Shown here one piece after another: positions 63,946-64,000 of a stretch of 64,000 bases of DNA (position 1 is the stretch's first letter; each line of letters begins with the position of its first letter). This stretch comes from Martensiomyces pterosporus (lineage: Eukaryota > Kickxellomycota > Kickxellomycetes > Kickxellales > Kickxellaceae), in assembly GCA_025201845.1 (NCBI GenBank), contig MU603974.1, forward strand, positions 1 to 64,000, in the 5' to 3' direction. The position numbers were made by a program, and so were the translations under genes. A model generated the notes under the pieces. That model saw only the letters and a program-made list of their open reading frames with translations, did not search any database and was not told the DNA's origin.

Positions 63946-64000
63946 TTAAGGGTACTGCTGTCCTGGAGGGGGCATCTGGTGCTGCTGGTAAGGGTTCATG
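63946..64000 (-). CDS. C-terminal end of a Q/P-rich protein, partial
   Basis: The minus strand reads an open frame from the window edge to a TAA at 63948-63946, ending NPYQQHQMPPPGQQYP. Seventeen or so residues are visible, too few for a family call; such Gln/Pro/Tyr tails are common in fungal RNA-binding and transcription proteins. The gene body lies outside the window. Confidence 0.45.
   Translation of the reverse strand, partial: MNPYQQHQMPPPGQQYP

Overview
This is about 64 kb of a gene-dense eukaryotic nuclear chromosome, almost certainly fungal. Genes stand singly on both strands, intergenic spacers are mostly 0.2-1.5 kb, introns are short (about 80-350 bp, usually GTAAG..TAG/CAG), and several first exons are only 14-40 bp. 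The gene set has a complex I 40 kDa subunit, COP9 subunit CSN5, Atg8, an Rsp5-type HECT ligase, Atx2/Pbp1, PIG-M and PIG-T, and mL67. This points to a fungus that is not a Saccharomyces-type yeast. The moderately high GC, the gene-sized spacers and a Mutator-transposase-derived gene would suit an early-diverging filamentous fungus such as the Kickxellomycotina, but that placement is a guess.

Layout: 0-13.8 kb: an ALDH8A1-like dehydrogenase cut by the window start, COQ2, a four-helix membrane protein of unknown function, a frame-disturbed gene derived from a MULE transposase, a stand-alone cytochrome b5, the AAA ATPase Rix7/NVL, and CSN5. 13.8-15.7 kb: a 10-N gap flanked by identical 620-bp copies (an assembly duplication) and an Srp40/Nopp140 gene. 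16-20.7 kb: MOB1, a BRD8-like bromodomain protein, ATG8. 21.6-29.8 kb, all minus strand: ornithine decarboxylase, a PABPN1-type RNA-binding protein, ataxin-2/Pbp1, mitochondrial bL9. 30-36.6 kb: UTP13, an LYR protein, an S28 serine peptidase, and a small spliced cysteine-rich protein. 37-51.4 kb: NMN adenylyltransferase, PIG-M, SEC22, a Sac2/INPP5F-like phosphatase, a 104-aa unknown, the complex I 40 kDa subunit, ornithine aminotransferase, PIG-T. 52-64 kb: a citron/ROCK-like AGC kinase, mL67, RSP5 in seven exons, two small proteins that share a tail motif, and the last codons of a Q/P-rich protein.

There is no sign of a gene cluster for one pathway. The genes are core housekeeping: ribosome biogenesis (RIX7, SRP40, UTP13), mitochondrial translation and respiration (bL9m, mL67, NDUFA9, COQ2, small mitochondrial candidates), GPI-anchor synthesis (PIG-M, PIG-T), ornithine use (ODC, OAT), autophagy, ubiquitin and vesicle traffic. 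I found no rRNA, tRNA, CRISPR array or intact mobile element. The points most worth a second look are the domesticated MULE gene with its frame-breaking 130-bp duplication, the false duplication at the gap, the RSP5 micro-exons, and the two neighbouring small proteins with matching tails. Intron boundaries were set by hand from splice signals, reading phase and family alignment.
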